Below are positions 20,078 to 27,891 of a stretch of 64,000 nt of DNA, in pieces; within the stretch, counting starts at the first letter, position 1; each line of letters starts with the position of its first letter. Both the position numbers and the translations under genes were made by a program. The notes under the pieces were generated by a model. That model was not told where the DNA came from, searched no databases, and saw only the letters and a program-made list of their open reading frames with translations. Source of the stretch: Mycobacterium sp. OAS707 (GTDB lineage: Bacteria > Actinomycetota > Actinomycetes > Mycobacteriales > Mycobacteriaceae); NCBI RefSeq assembly GCF_014873705.1, contig NZ_JADBDS010000002.1, forward strand, positions 1,116,001 to 1,180,000, given 5' to 3'.

Positions 20078-21661
20078 TTAGCGGCGGCGACGGCCGGTGC
20101 CGAAGATGCTGCGGGTGATCTCGCGGCCGATGACTGTGCCGGCCGATCGCATGGCGCTCTTGAACGCCGGGCTGGCCATCATCTTCTCCAGCACGCCTGG
20201 CTCGGCGCCATCGCGCGACTTGACCTCGCCCTCGGCGCTGGCCGGAGCGGGCGGCTCCCCCACGGGTGGCGGTGGCGGCGCGGGGGCATCGGCAGGCGGC
20301 GGTGCGACCTTGTTCTGCAGAATCTCGTAGGCCGACTGCGGGTCGATTGTCTGGCCGTACTTTCCTTGCAGCACACTGGCTTTCGCGGCCGCGGCAATCG
20401 CATCGTTGCCGATGGCGCCCATCAGCGAACGCGGCGAACGCATCCTGGTCCACGCAACGGGCGTCGGCGCGCCCTTCTCCGAGAGCACTGTCACAATCGC
20501 CTCGCCGATCCCCAGCGACGTCAGCGCGTTCTCGAGGTCGTAGACGTCGGTCTTCGGATAGGTGCGCACCGTCTTGGTGAGCGCCTTCTGATCGTCGGGG
20601 GTGAACGCGCGCAACGCATGCTGGATGCGCGCGCCGAGTTGGCTGAGCACGTCGTTGGGCACGTCGGTTGGCAGCTGCGTGCAGAAGAACACGCCGACGC
20701 CCTTCGACCGGATCAGTTTCACCGTCTGCTCGACCTGCTCGAGGAATGCCTTCGAGGCGTCGGTGAACAGCAGGTGCGCCTCGTCGAACATGAAGACCAG
20801 CTTGGGCTTGTCGATGTCGCCGACCTCGGGCAGTGCGGTGAACAGATCGGCGAGCACCCACATCAGGAAGGTCGAGAACATCACCGGGCGGGTGGCCTGA
20901 TCGCCCAGTTCCAGCAGAGTGATGACGCCGCGGCCCTGCGCGTCGGTGCGCATCAGATCGCTGGGCTCCAGCTCCGGCTCGCCGAAGAAGGTGTCCGCAC
21001 CCTCGGCTTCCAGGTTGATCAGCGCCCGCAGGATGACGCCTGCCGTGGCCGCCGAGACGGCGCCGATCGCCTTGAGCTGTTCCTTACCTTCGTCGCTGGT
21101 GAGGAACTGGATGACGGCGCGCAGATCCTTGAGGTCGAGCAGCGGCAACCCCTTCTGGTCGGCCCAATGGAAGATCAGCCCGAGCGTCGACTCTTGAGTT
21201 GGGTTGAGCCCCAATACTTTTGACAGCAGGATCGGGCCGAAGCTGGTCATCGTCGCGCGCACGGGAACGCCGATGCCCGAGGTGCCGAGGGAAAGAAACT
21301 CCACGGGGAACGCTGTGGGAGCCCACGAATCGCCGGTGTCCTTGCTGCGCTGCTCGATCTTCTCGCCTGCTTCGCCGGGCCGCGACAGCCCGGACAGATC
21401 GCCCTTGATGTCGGCCATCACGACGGGCACGCCGGCCGCGGACAGCTGTTCGGCGATCACCTGCAGCGACTTCGTCTTGCCGGTGCCGGTGGCGCCCGCG
21501 ACGAGGCCGTGGCGGTTGACGGTGGCCAGCGGGATCCGCACCTGCGCCGTCGGGTCACAAACCCCGTCGACGACGACGGCACCCAATTCCAATGCGGGCC
21601 CTTGGGTGGCATAACCTGCGGCGATCTGCTGGGCGGGGGCGGCTGTCGACTCCGTGGTCAT
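20078..21661 (-). CDS. HerA/DUF853-type hexameric ATPase
   Basis: 527 residues. Walker [10 protein letters not shown] near residue 58 and Walker [13 protein letters not shown] are intact, with the arginine-rich [15 protein letters not shown] segment after Walker B typical of HerA/VirB4-like P-loop motors. The C-terminal part has a Pro/Ala-rich linker and a short [20 protein letters not shown] segment. The family is thought to act in DNA or protein translocation; the bacterial role is unclear. Equivalent to Rv2510c. Divergent from orn with 80 bp between, and converging on cmrA with a 6-bp gap. Confidence 0.85.
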   Translation of the reverse strand: MTTESTAAPAQQIAAGYATQGPALELGAVVVDGVCDPTAQVRIPLATVNRHGLVAGATGTGKTKSLQVIAEQLSAAGVPVVMADIKGDLSGLSRPGEAGEKIEQRSKDTGDSWAPTAFPVEFLSLGTSGIGVPVRATMTSFGPILLSKVLGLNPTQESTLGLIFHWADQKGLPLLDLKDLRAVIQFLTSDEGKEQLKAIGAVSAATAGVILRALINLEAEGADTFFGEPELEPSDLMRTDAQGRGVITLLELGDQATRPVMFSTFLMWVLADLFTALPEVGDIDKPKLVFMFDEAHLLFTDASKAFLEQVEQTVKLIRSKGVGVFFCTQLPTDVPNDVLSQLGARIQHALRAFTPDDQKALTKTVRTYPKTDVYDLENALTSLGIGEAIVTVLSEKGAPTPVAWTRMRSPRSLMGAIGNDAIAAAAKASVLQGKYGQTIDPQSAYEILQNKVAPPPADAPAPPPPPVGEPPAPASAEGEVKSRDGAEPGVLEKMMASPAFKSAMRSAGTVIGREITRSIFGTGRRRR

Positions 21662-21668
21662 GGCCGGA

Positions 21669-21674
21669 ACATTA
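21669..21674 (-). promoter_or_regulatory. -10 box for leaderless HerA-like gene
   Basis: TAATGT on the minus strand, 7 bases before ATG 21661. The divergent orn gene has the same hexamer at the same distance. Confidence 0.55.
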
Positions 21675-21728
21675 CTGGGACGCGCGCTCGCCGGGTGGGT
21701 GTCGGGCGCCGCTTGTCGGCCGACGGCT

Positions 21729-21734
21729 TAATGT
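21729..21734 (+). promoter_or_regulatory. -10 box for leaderless orn
   Basis: TAATGT followed by 7 bases and GTG 21742. It decides the GTG as the start; no ribosome site is present. Confidence 0.55.
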
Positions 21735-21741
21735 TGCCCCT

Positions 21742-22389
21742 GTGCGTGACGAACTGGTGTGGATCGACTGTGAGATGACAGGCCTTGACCTCAAGGCCGA
21801 CCGGCTCATCGAGATCGCGGTGCTGGTCACCGACGCCGAGCTGAACATTCTTGGCGACGGCATCGACGTGGTGATCCACGCCGACGACGCCGCGTTGTCG
21901 TCGATGATCCCGATCGTCACCGACATGCACACCCGCTCGGGCCTGATCGAGGAGGTGCGCGCGTCGACTGTGGACCTCGCCACGGCCGAGGAGCAGGTGC
22001 TCGACTACATCCGTAGCCACGTCAAGCAGGCCAAGACCGCTCCGCTGGCCGGCAACTCGATCGCCACCGACCGCGGCTTCATCGCCCGTGACATGCCCAA
22101 GCTCGACGACTTTCTGCACTACCGGATGATCGATGTCAGCTCGATCAAGGAGTTGTGCAGGCGCTGGTATCCGCGCATCTACTTCGGCCAGCCGGAGAAG
22201 GGGCTGGCACACCGGGCGCTGGCCGACATCCACGAGTCGATCCGCGAGCTGCAGTATTACCGTCGCACCGCGTTCGTACCGGCGCCGGGGCCGTCGACCA
22301 GCGAAATCGCGGAGATCGCAGCTGAGCTCGGTCCCCCGAACGGCGGCTCCGGCGATATGGATTCGGCTGTGGAGCGCCCTAGCGGCTAA
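21742..22389 (+). CDS. orn: Oligoribonuclease
   Basis: 215 residues, the same length as Rv2511. DEDDh exonuclease motifs: [10 protein letters not shown] (Asp9, Glu11), a central [11 protein letters not shown], and the C-terminal [11 protein letters not shown] carrying the catalytic His and Asp. It degrades di- to penta-ribonucleotides and linearised cyclic dinucleotides in the cytosol, the last step of RNA turnover. The open frame runs further upstream but the start is set by the -10 box and by family length. Confidence 0.95.
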   Translation: MRDELVWIDCEMTGLDLKADRLIEIAVLVTDAELNILGDGIDVVIHADDAALSSMIPIVTDMHTRSGLIEEVRASTVDLATAEEQVLDYIRSHVKQAKTAPLAGNSIATDRGFIARDMPKLDDFLHYRMIDVSSIKELCRRWYPRIYFGQPEKGLAHRALADIHESIRELQYYRRTAFVPAPGPSTSEIAEIAAELGPPNGGSGDMDSAVERPSG

Positions 22390-22423
22390 TATCAACGACG
22401 CCGCACGTGCGTGACGCGGCAAT

Positions 22424-22497
22424 GGTGGCTGTAGTTCAGTTGGTAGAGCACCAGGTTGTGATCCTGGCTGTCGCGGGTTCGAGTCCCGTCAGCCACC
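22424..22497 (+). tRNA. tRNA-His (anticodon GTG)
   Basis: Acceptor stem GTGGCTG (22425-22431) pairs with CAGCCAC (22490-22496). The extra G at 22424 faces discriminator C22497, the G-1 hallmark of tRNA-His. Anticodon stem CCAGG/CCTGG encloses loop TTGTGAT with anticodon GTG at 22458-22460. T-arm GCGGGTTCGAGTCCCGT region is normal. No CCA is encoded. Confidence 0.97.
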
Positions 22498-22504
22498 CGA
22501 GTGG

Positions 22505-22537
22505 AGCGGGCAACGTCAGATGCTGGCGTTGCCCGCT
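22505..22537 (+). terminator. Strong hairpin after tRNA-His, shared with the ldtB 3' end
   Basis: AGCGGGCAACG (22505-22515) and CGTTGCCCGCT (22527-22537) pair perfectly over 11 bp around an 11-base loop, then TTTCC follows. It should end tRNA-His transcription. On the minus strand the ldtB stop codon sits in the loop, so the last ldtB codons form one arm. Confidence 0.7.
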
Positions 22538-23742
22538 TTCCATTGCTCCCACGGAATGTTCCAGTCGCCAAGGCCATCGGTGCCGGGCAACGTCGAACCG
22601 ACCGTGTTGATCACCTCGACGATGTCGCCGCGCTTGGTGTTGTCGTAGAACCAGACGGCATTGCTCGGGCTGACGTTGAGGCACCCGTGGCTGGTGTTGG
22701 TGTAGCCCTGGCTGCCCACCGACCACGGTGCAGAGTGCACGAAGATGCCGCTGTAGCTGATCTGGGTCGCCCAGTCCACGTCGGTGCGATAGCCGTTGGG
22801 CGAATTGACCGGCACGCCATACGTCGACGAATCCATGACGATGTGGGTGAACCGGGCACCGACGATGTAGACGCCGTTGTTGGTGGGCGTGCTGTCCTTG
22901 CCCATCGACGTCGGCATCGTCTTGATGACTTCACCGTTGCGCCGAACCGTCACGATCTTCGTGTTGTCATCGGCGGTCGCGATCACCTCATCGCCGATCG
23001 TGAAGCGGGTATGGACGTTCTCCTGGCCGAACAGTCCGTCACCCAGATCGGCGCCGTAAATGTTGACAGCGACATCGACCGTCGTGCCAGGCTTCCAGTA
23101 TTGCGCTGGGCGCCAACGGACTTCGCGGTTGTTCAGCCAGTAGAAGGCACCCTCGACGGGTGGGTTGGTTGTGATTTTGATCGCCTTCTGCGCAGCCAAC
23201 CGGTCGGTGATGTTCTCGTCGAACTGCACCGCGACTGGTTGACCGACACCAACCACCTCGCCGTCGTTGGGCAGCACGTAGGCCATGGTGAGGTTTTCTG
23301 GCGAATGCGTCTGGAACGTCATCTGCTGGCTCGTGGCGCCGCCGAGGCCCAGCGCCTGCGCGTTCAGCGTGTAGCGCTCGTTGTAGCCAAGCGGATCGGT
23401 CGTGGACCACACCAGGCCGTCGGGGCTGAGGTGCCCGGCCACCGGCGTGCCGTCATCGGCGTTGACCATCGTGACGGCGCCAAGCACACCGTCCTCGGCG
23501 CTGACCGTTACGGGCGACTCGACGCTGACGCCGACGGCGCCGTCCTTGACCGACGCGGAGAGCTTGGGCACCAGCAGGTCGCCGTAGGGCGTGCCCTTGT
23601 CTGTGATGACCTGAGGCGCCTGCGGTGGAGCCGGCTTACTGCTGCACGCACTGAGGCCGAGCACGAGCCCGGGAATCAGCGCCGCGGCGACCAGCCAGGC
23701 ACGTTTCCGGCGCGGACGGGCCACCCGCTTGACCTGCCCCAT
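22516..23742 (-). CDS. ldtB: L,D-transpeptidase lipoprotein
   Basis: 408 residues from ATG 23742, chosen over GTG 23754 because GGAG lies 6 bases before the ATG. Lipoprotein signal peptide with lipobox LSAC near residue 33. Two Ig-like domains follow, then the YkuD catalytic domain with HSAPW and SHGCLNVS; the nucleophile is Cys354. It makes 3-3 (DAP-DAP) crosslinks in peptidoglycan outside the membrane, and this class is the carbapenem-sensitive main LDT of mycobacteria. By order and length it matches Rv2518c (LppS/LdtB). Confidence 0.92.
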   Translation of the reverse strand: MGQVKRVARPRRKRAWLVAAALIPGLVLGLSACSSKPAPPQAPQVITDKGTPYGDLLVPKLSASVKDGAVGVSVESPVTVSAEDGVLGAVTMVNADDGTPVAGHLSPDGLVWSTTDPLGYNERYTLNAQALGLGGATSQQMTFQTHSPENLTMAYVLPNDGEVVGVGQPVAVQFDENITDRLAAQKAIKITTNPPVEGAFYWLNNREVRWRPAQYWKPGTTVDVAVNIYGADLGDGLFGQENVHTRFTIGDEVIATADDNTKIVTVRRNGEVIKTMPTSMGKDSTPTNNGVYIVGARFTHIVMDSSTYGVPVNSPNGYRTDVDWATQISYSGIFVHSAPWSVGSQGYTNTSHGCLNVSPSNAVWFYDNTKRGDIVEVINTVGSTLPGTDGLGDWNIPWEQWKAGNASI

Positions 23743-23901
23743 ACTTTGCTCCACTTCGACACCATGACCGACACACTGAGGATTCTTGGCAATAGTCTAA
23801 GGGCAAATTTAGCTGGGGGCGCAACGTCGGCGTCGCTCCCAGCGGCGGCGAGCGGTCGTGATTTCACCCTTGCCGCGAGGCCTGTTATTGTCGCACACGC
23901 A

Positions 23902-23974
<73 letters not shown>

Positions 23975-23984
23975 CTCCAGAGCG

Positions 23985-24368
23985 TTAGACCTTGGTCAAC
24001 ACCAGCGCCGCCTCGTTGTACGGAAACACGCGGTAGAAGACACCGGACGGCCCCGCAACGAGCGGTGTGGCCTCAGCCTTACTCACGAGCCGAGGGTTGG
24101 CGAGCGCGATGCTCTTGCCGCGCTTGTGCAGTACCGCCTGTCCACTGGCGAACACGTTCTTCACCCAGTCCGATTTCAGGCCATACCCGATGAGAACGAT
24201 GAAGCCGTCGCGGATCGGGAACACCAACAACGGCGTTCGATAACGCCTGCCTGACTTGCGTCCGACATGTTCGAGTGTCCCTAGGGCAGGAAGCCAGGGC
24301 GTGATTGACCGAGCCGCCGGATTGGTGATTCGACTGTTGAACTTGGCGACGGCCCTTGGCATCCGCAT
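23985..24368 (-). CDS. Ddn-like deazaflavin (F420)-dependent nitroreductase/quinone reductase family protein
   Basis: 127 residues from ATG 24368; a TTG at 24380 would add four residues. The split-barrel fold signature is present: TLEHVGRKSGRRYRTPLLVF, then GYGLKSDWVKNVFAS and AVLHKRGKSIAL. Members use reduced F420 to reduce quinones or nitro compounds, often near the membrane. The ATG overlaps the stop of the upstream small gene as TGATG, so the two are likely coupled. Confidence 0.82.
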   Translation of the reverse strand: MRMPRAVAKFNSRITNPAARSITPWLPALGTLEHVGRKSGRRYRTPLLVFPIRDGFIVLIGYGLKSDWVKNVFASGQAVLHKRGKSIALANPRLVSKAEATPLVAGPSGVFYRVFPYNEAALVLTKV

Positions 24369-24634
24369 CAGCGCGAGCAATCGGGACGCGCCCTGGCCAT
24401 CCGCCGTGGTCGCGCATCCGGAAACCTTCGGTGCAGCCCGTCGATCAGTCGGTGCGCCTCATAGAGTTCATGACGCAGGTTGGCCACCCGGCGCCGAGCA
24501 ATCGCAGCGGCGTGACCCTGCACACGTCGCGTGCGGATTTCGGCCGATTCCACCTTTTTGGAGATTTCGTCGACGTGCGCGTGCAGCGATTGCAGTAACT
24601 CCCGCGCCTGCGCCGTGTCGGGGTCATCGATCAC
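24368..24634 (-). CDS. Small helical protein, probably coiled coil
   Basis: 88 residues from GTG 24634. The sequence VIDDPDTAQARELLQSLHAH then VDEISKKVESAEIRTR is strongly amphipathic and looks like a coiled coil across residues 8-70, ending in a very basic Arg/Pro tail. I recognise no family. Its stop overlaps the start of the F420 reductase gene. Upstream reading to 24724 lacks a better start. Moderate confidence that this is a real gene, based on helical periodicity and coupling. Confidence 0.6.
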   Translation of the reverse strand: MIDDPDTAQARELLQSLHAHVDEISKKVESAEIRTRRVQGHAAAIARRRVANLRHELYEAHRLIDGLHRRFPDARPRRMARARPDCSR

Positions 24635-24805
24635 GTCGGCATCATTGCATCCGCCACGGCTACGCGCGCGCCGGGGCAGGTTCAGCAAATGTGAGCAGGC
24701 CGTAGGCGCCGCTTGCCCGGGCAACGATCGCGCAGTAGCCTATTAACGGCAACGACAAATTAGCCAGAAGCCCGGTTAGCGAGAAGTCCGATGTGCTACT
24801 ACTCA

Positions 24806-24821
24806 CATAAGTTCACTTATG
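24806..24821. promoter_or_regulatory. Inverted repeat in the leader of the 56-codon gene
   Basis: CATAAGT and ACTTATG (perfect 7-bp arms) flank a TC spacer. It lies about 157 bp before ATG 24978 in an AT-richer patch. A dimeric repressor site is the simplest reading. Confidence 0.45.
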
Positions 24822-24902
24822 CTTCGAGGTGGGCGATCGTTGCGCCTGGTAACGGTCGTGTGACTTCACCACGATTTATGCTGCATAGCGAGCGATCATG
24901 GT

Positions 24903-24919
24903 GCTAACCTCTAGTTAGC
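24903..24919. promoter_or_regulatory. Second inverted repeat upstream of the 56-codon gene
   Basis: GCTAAC and GTTAGC pair perfectly across CTCTA. It resembles the inner half-sites of the bkaR operator (CTAAC/GTTAG) but with a 5-bp instead of 9-bp spacer. It lies near where a promoter would be, 59 bp before the start codon. Confidence 0.4.
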
Positions 24920-24977
24920 TACAGCGAATTACAAGCCACGTGACAACTACGGGCGCAACGAAACGAGGTCTTAGCTG

Positions 24978-25148
24978 ATGTCCACCATAGACGCATCGCT
25001 CACCGCGGGTGCGTCCGGCGCGGCTTCAGCCGACGACGTAACCGGGCAACTGCCCGTGATGGTGTACACCTGCAGCCGCCTCGGCCGGGTCGCCAACCCG
25101 CCCAGTTTCTGGTTCGCCGACCTGTTCCGCTCGGCGCGCAGGCGCTAG
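24978..25148 (+). CDS. Small protein of unknown function (56 residues)
   Basis: ATG 24978 to TAG 25148, with ACGAGG about 9 bases upstream as ribosome site. The N-terminal half is Ala/Ser/Asp-rich (STIDASLTAGASGAASADD), the C-terminal half is conserved-looking: LPVMVYTCSRLGR, VANPPSFWFADLF, ending RSARRR. No signal peptide or transmembrane helix. The codons show strong G/C at third positions, as in real genes here. I do not recognise the family. It converges with the DUF3618 gene 4 bp away and has a 250-bp leader with two palindromes. Confidence 0.6.
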   Translation: MSTIDASLTAGASGAASADDVTGQLPVMVYTCSRLGRVANPPSFWFADLFRSARRR

Positions 25149-25152
25149 CCGG

Positions 25153-25380
25153 TCACCGCCGCCGCGCGCGGCGAATGACAACCACTACGACCACGGCGCC
25201 GACGCCGGCCAGGGAGGCCGCGACTGCAGGCTTCTTCAGAAACCGCACCACGCCCGCCTTGATGTCGTTGGCGATTCTCTGCGGATTGGCACGCACGGCG
25301 AGAGTGTCGACCGTCGCGGCCAACTGATCACGCGCCTGGTCGATGTCCCGCTTGATGGTGTCGGGATCGCGGTCCGCCAC
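25153..25380 (-). CDS. DUF3618 membrane protein
   Basis: 75 residues from GTG 25380, with GGAGG 6 bases upstream. The motif DPDTIKRDIDQARDQLAATV then DTLAVRANPQRIANDIKAG is the DUF3618 signature, followed by one C-terminal transmembrane helix (AASLAGVGAVVVVVVIRRAR). Cytoplasmic helical domain with a membrane tail. Equivalent to Rv2520c. Function unknown. Confidence 0.85.
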   Translation of the reverse strand: MADRDPDTIKRDIDQARDQLAATVDTLAVRANPQRIANDIKAGVVRFLKKPAVAASLAGVGAVVVVVVIRRARRR

Positions 25381-25476
25381 TTCTTGCCTCCAAGCCCGTG
25401 AGCGCTTCCTTGCCGATCTACCCTAGTTGAGCTTGCGCTCACCGGAGCGCACCGGTCGAAGAAGGGACCCTCCCGC

Positions 25477-25950
25477 ATGCCGCAGACCCCGCGTCTCGAG
25501 GTGGGCGACAAAGCCCCCGCGTTCAGCCTGCCCGATGCCGACGGCAACACCGTCAAGCTGTCGGACTACAAGGGCCGCCGGGTCATCGTGTACTTCTACC
25601 CCGCCGCATCCACGCCGGGATGCACCAAGCAGGCCTGCGACTTCCGCGACAGTCTGAGCCAACTCAACGGGGCCGGCCTCGATGTCATCGGCATCTCCCC
25701 CGACAAGCCTGCCAAGCTCGCCAAGTTTCGCGACGACCAGAAGCTGACCTTTCCGCTGCTGTCCGATCCGGACCGCAAGGTGCTCGAAGCATGGGGCGCC
25801 TACGGCGAAAAAACCATGTACGGCAAGACAGTTCAGGGTGTCATCCGCTCGACGTTCGTCGTCGACGAGAAGGGCAAGATCGCCGAGGCGCAGTACAACG
25901 TGCGCGCGACGGGGCACGTCGCCAAGCTACGACGAGACCTGTCCGTTTGA
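25477..25950 (+). CDS. bcp: Thiol peroxidase, bacterioferritin comigratory protein type
   Basis: 157 residues. Peroxiredoxin BCP/PrxQ motif STPGCTKQACDFRD with peroxidatic Cys49 and resolving Cys54 five residues on. It reduces hydroperoxides with thioredoxin in the cytosol. Equivalent to Rv2521. ATG 25477 has AAGGGAC upstream. The last 24 bp overlap the 3' end of the convergent peptidase gene. Confidence 0.93.
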   Translation: MPQTPRLEVGDKAPAFSLPDADGNTVKLSDYKGRRVIVYFYPAASTPGCTKQACDFRDSLSQLNGAGLDVIGISPDKPAKLAKFRDDQKLTFPLLSDPDRKVLEAWGAYGEKTMYGKTVQGVIRSTFVVDEKGKIAEAQYNVRATGHVAKLRRDLSV

Positions 25951-27273
25951 GCCGAGGTTGGCCAGCAGCAGCGCCTCCGCGGTCGCCGCGCGTTCCAGTA
26001 CGCCAAGGTGCAGGCTCTCGTTGATGCTGTGCGCCTGCGTCTGTGGGTCTTCCACACCGGTGACCAAGATCTTGGCCGACGGAAACGCCTCGGCGAATTC
26101 GGCGATGAACGGGATCGAACCACCAACCCCGGTGTCGACGGGCTCATTGCCCCACGCCCGGCGGAAAGCGGCGCGCGCGGCGTCGTAGACGGGCCCACTG
26201 GCGTCAATGGCGTAGGGCTGGCCGAGGTCGCCCGGTATGACGGTCACCTGCGCGCCCCACGGCGCGTGCTGCTCGAGGTGGCGGGTCAGCGCGGCCAGAT
26301 GCTCTTTCGCGTCGCCGCCGGGGGCCACCCGCATACTGACCTTCGCCCGCGCCCGCGGGATCAACGTATTCGACGACTTGTCGATCGAAGTGGTGTCGAT
26401 GCCGATGACGGTGATCGCGGGCTTGGCCCAAAGTCGTTGTGGCACAGAGCCTTCACCGATTTCAGTGACGCCGTCGAGTAGGCCGGCTTCTTCGCGCACC
26501 CGCTCCGGTGAGATGTCGACGTCGGCGACTGTTCCTTCATGCAGTCCGGCGACGGCGACGTTGCCCTCGTCGTCGTGCAGGCTGGCCAGCAGGCGCACCA
26601 GCGCGCTCAACGCGTCGGGCGCCACACCGCCCCAGAGGCCGGAGTGCAGGCCATGGTCGAGTGTTGCGACCTCGACGATGCAGTCGGCCAGCCCGCGCAA
26701 CGACACCGTCAGCGATGGCACCTCGGTGCTCCAGTTGTCGGAGTCGGCGATGACGATCACGTCGGATGCCAACACGTCGCGGTGGGCGGCCAGCAAGCGC
26801 GACAGTGACGGCGAGCCGGACTCCTCTTCGCCTTCGACGAACACCGTGACGCCGACGGGCGGTTGGCCGCCGTGAGCACGGAACGCCGCCAAATGTGTTG
26901 CAATGCCTGCCTTGTCGTCGGCAACACCGCGACCGTAGAGCCGGCCGTCACGCTCGGTCGGTTCGAACGGCGGCGACTGCCATTGACCGGGCTCGCCTTC
27001 CGGTTGCACGTCGTGATGCGCGTACAGCAACACCGTCGGCGCGCCGGGCGGGGCTGGGTGACGCGCGATGACCGCGGGCGCGCCGCCTTCGCTGACGATC
27101 TGAACGTCGCCGAACCCGGCCTCCGACAACAGCTTTGCGACTGCGTCGGCGCTGCGCTGCACTTCGGGCCTGCGGGCGGGATCGGCCCACACGGATTCGA
27201 TGCGTACCAGGTCTTCCAGGTCGCGGCGCACCGACGGCAGCACCTCACGCACCCGCTCCACGAGATCACTCAT
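25927..27273 (-). CDS. M20-family metallopeptidase (dipeptidase type)
   Basis: 448 residues. Metal-binding pattern of M20: LLYAHHDVQPEG (His and Asp), GRGVADDKAGI (Asp), EGEEESGSP (catalytic Glu and ligand Glu), IADSDN, and a C-terminal His in QTQAHSINE. The dimerisation domain lies between, with GLHSGLWGG. Likely a cytosolic di- or tripeptidase or aminoacyl hydrolase with two zinc ions. Equivalent to Rv2522c. The start is supported by a leaderless -10 box. Confidence 0.9.
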   Translation of the reverse strand: MSDLVERVREVLPSVRRDLEDLVRIESVWADPARRPEVQRSADAVAKLLSEAGFGDVQIVSEGGAPAVIARHPAPPGAPTVLLYAHHDVQPEGEPGQWQSPPFEPTERDGRLYGRGVADDKAGIATHLAAFRAHGGQPPVGVTVFVEGEEESGSPSLSRLLAAHRDVLASDVIVIADSDNWSTEVPSLTVSLRGLADCIVEVATLDHGLHSGLWGGVAPDALSALVRLLASLHDDEGNVAVAGLHEGTVADVDISPERVREEAGLLDGVTEIGEGSVPQRLWAKPAITVIGIDTTSIDKSSNTLIPRARAKVSMRVAPGGDAKEHLAALTRHLEQHAPWGAQVTVIPGDLGQPYAIDASGPVYDAARAAFRRAWGNEPVDTGVGGSIPFIAEFAEAFPSAKILVTGVEDPQTQAHSINESLHLGVLERAATAEALLLANLGSNGQVSS

Positions 27274-27280
27274 GGAGCCG

Positions 27281-27286
27281 AGACTA
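27281..27286 (-). promoter_or_regulatory. -10 box for leaderless M20 peptidase gene
   Basis: TAGTCT on the minus strand, 7 bases before ATG 27273. Confidence 0.55.
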
Positions 27287-27305
27287 GCGGGTCACCCCAC
27301 TACCG

Positions 27306-27430
27306 CGAGCGTGCGTGTCTGCGCAGCGACACGCCGCCAAATGTGTACATCTTGCGCACTTTCGCCAGCGACGAGGGCGCGCGGAATGCTCGCCAACAAC
27401 GGCGTGTCGGCGTGCAGACACGCACGCTCG
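27306..27430. repeat. Long palindromic (REP/MITE-like) intergenic element
   Basis: CGAGCGTGCGTGTCTGC (27306-27322) is the perfect 17-bp reverse complement of 27414-27430. Inside, after a 4-base mismatch on each side, CGACACGCCG (27327-27336) pairs perfectly with 27400-27409. The 63-bp centre is not symmetrical. It fills most of the gap between the M20 peptidase and acpS, two genes on the same strand, so it is not a convergent terminator. Confidence 0.75.
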
Positions 27431-27441
27431 GCGTAAGAAAG

Positions 27442-27834
27442 TTAGCGCTCCTCGAGGATGGCGACCGCCGCGGCGGTGTCGGCCTCATGCGTCAGCGACA
27501 GGTGGATCGTCACGTCCTTGAGGTGTTCGGCGATGGCCCCGGTCAGCCGGACCTTCGGCCTGCCCCACATGTCGGTGATGACCTCGATGTCGCGGTGAAT
27601 GCCCTCGGGCAACACTGGCCGTCTCGAGAACCGCGAACCCGACCAGGCCTTGATGACCGCCTCCTTGGCCGCCCACCGCGCCGCCAGATGCCGGGCCGCA
27701 GACGAACTCTTGTCCGCGGCATCGCGTCGCTCACCGGGAGTGAACGTCTCGGCGAACACCGTGCCGGGCTGGTCGACCTGCTCGGCGAAGTCGGGAATGG
27801 AGACCAGATCGATCCCCACCCCGACTACTGCCAT
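27442..27834 (-). CDS. acpS: Holo-[acyl carrier protein] synthase
   Basis: 130 residues from ATG 27834, the same as Rv2523c; seven residues of longer reading are rejected because of the leaderless box. Motifs: VGVGIDLVSI with the magnesium-binding Asp, and RWAAKEAVIKAW with the Glu and Lys of the AcpS active site. It transfers 4'-phosphopantetheine from CoA to carrier domains, here most directly the ACP domain of Fas, whose gene ends 57 bp upstream on the same strand. Confidence 0.95.
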   Translation of the reverse strand: MAVVGVGIDLVSIPDFAEQVDQPGTVFAETFTPGERRDAADKSSSAARHLAARWAAKEAVIKAWSGSRFSRRPVLPEGIHRDIEVITDMWGRPKVRLTGAIAEHLKDVTIHLSLTHEADTAAAVAILEER

Positions 27835-27841
27835 GAGAGGA

Positions 27842-27847
27842 ACAGTA
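27842..27847 (-). promoter_or_regulatory. -10 box for leaderless acpS
   Basis: TACTGT on the minus strand, 7 bases before ATG 27834, in the 57-bp gap after fas. It would let acpS be expressed apart from fas. Confidence 0.5.
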
Positions 27848-27891
27848 GCGCGCACCCCTCGAGACGCCGATGTTCTTCGCGCAAGCGCTCA

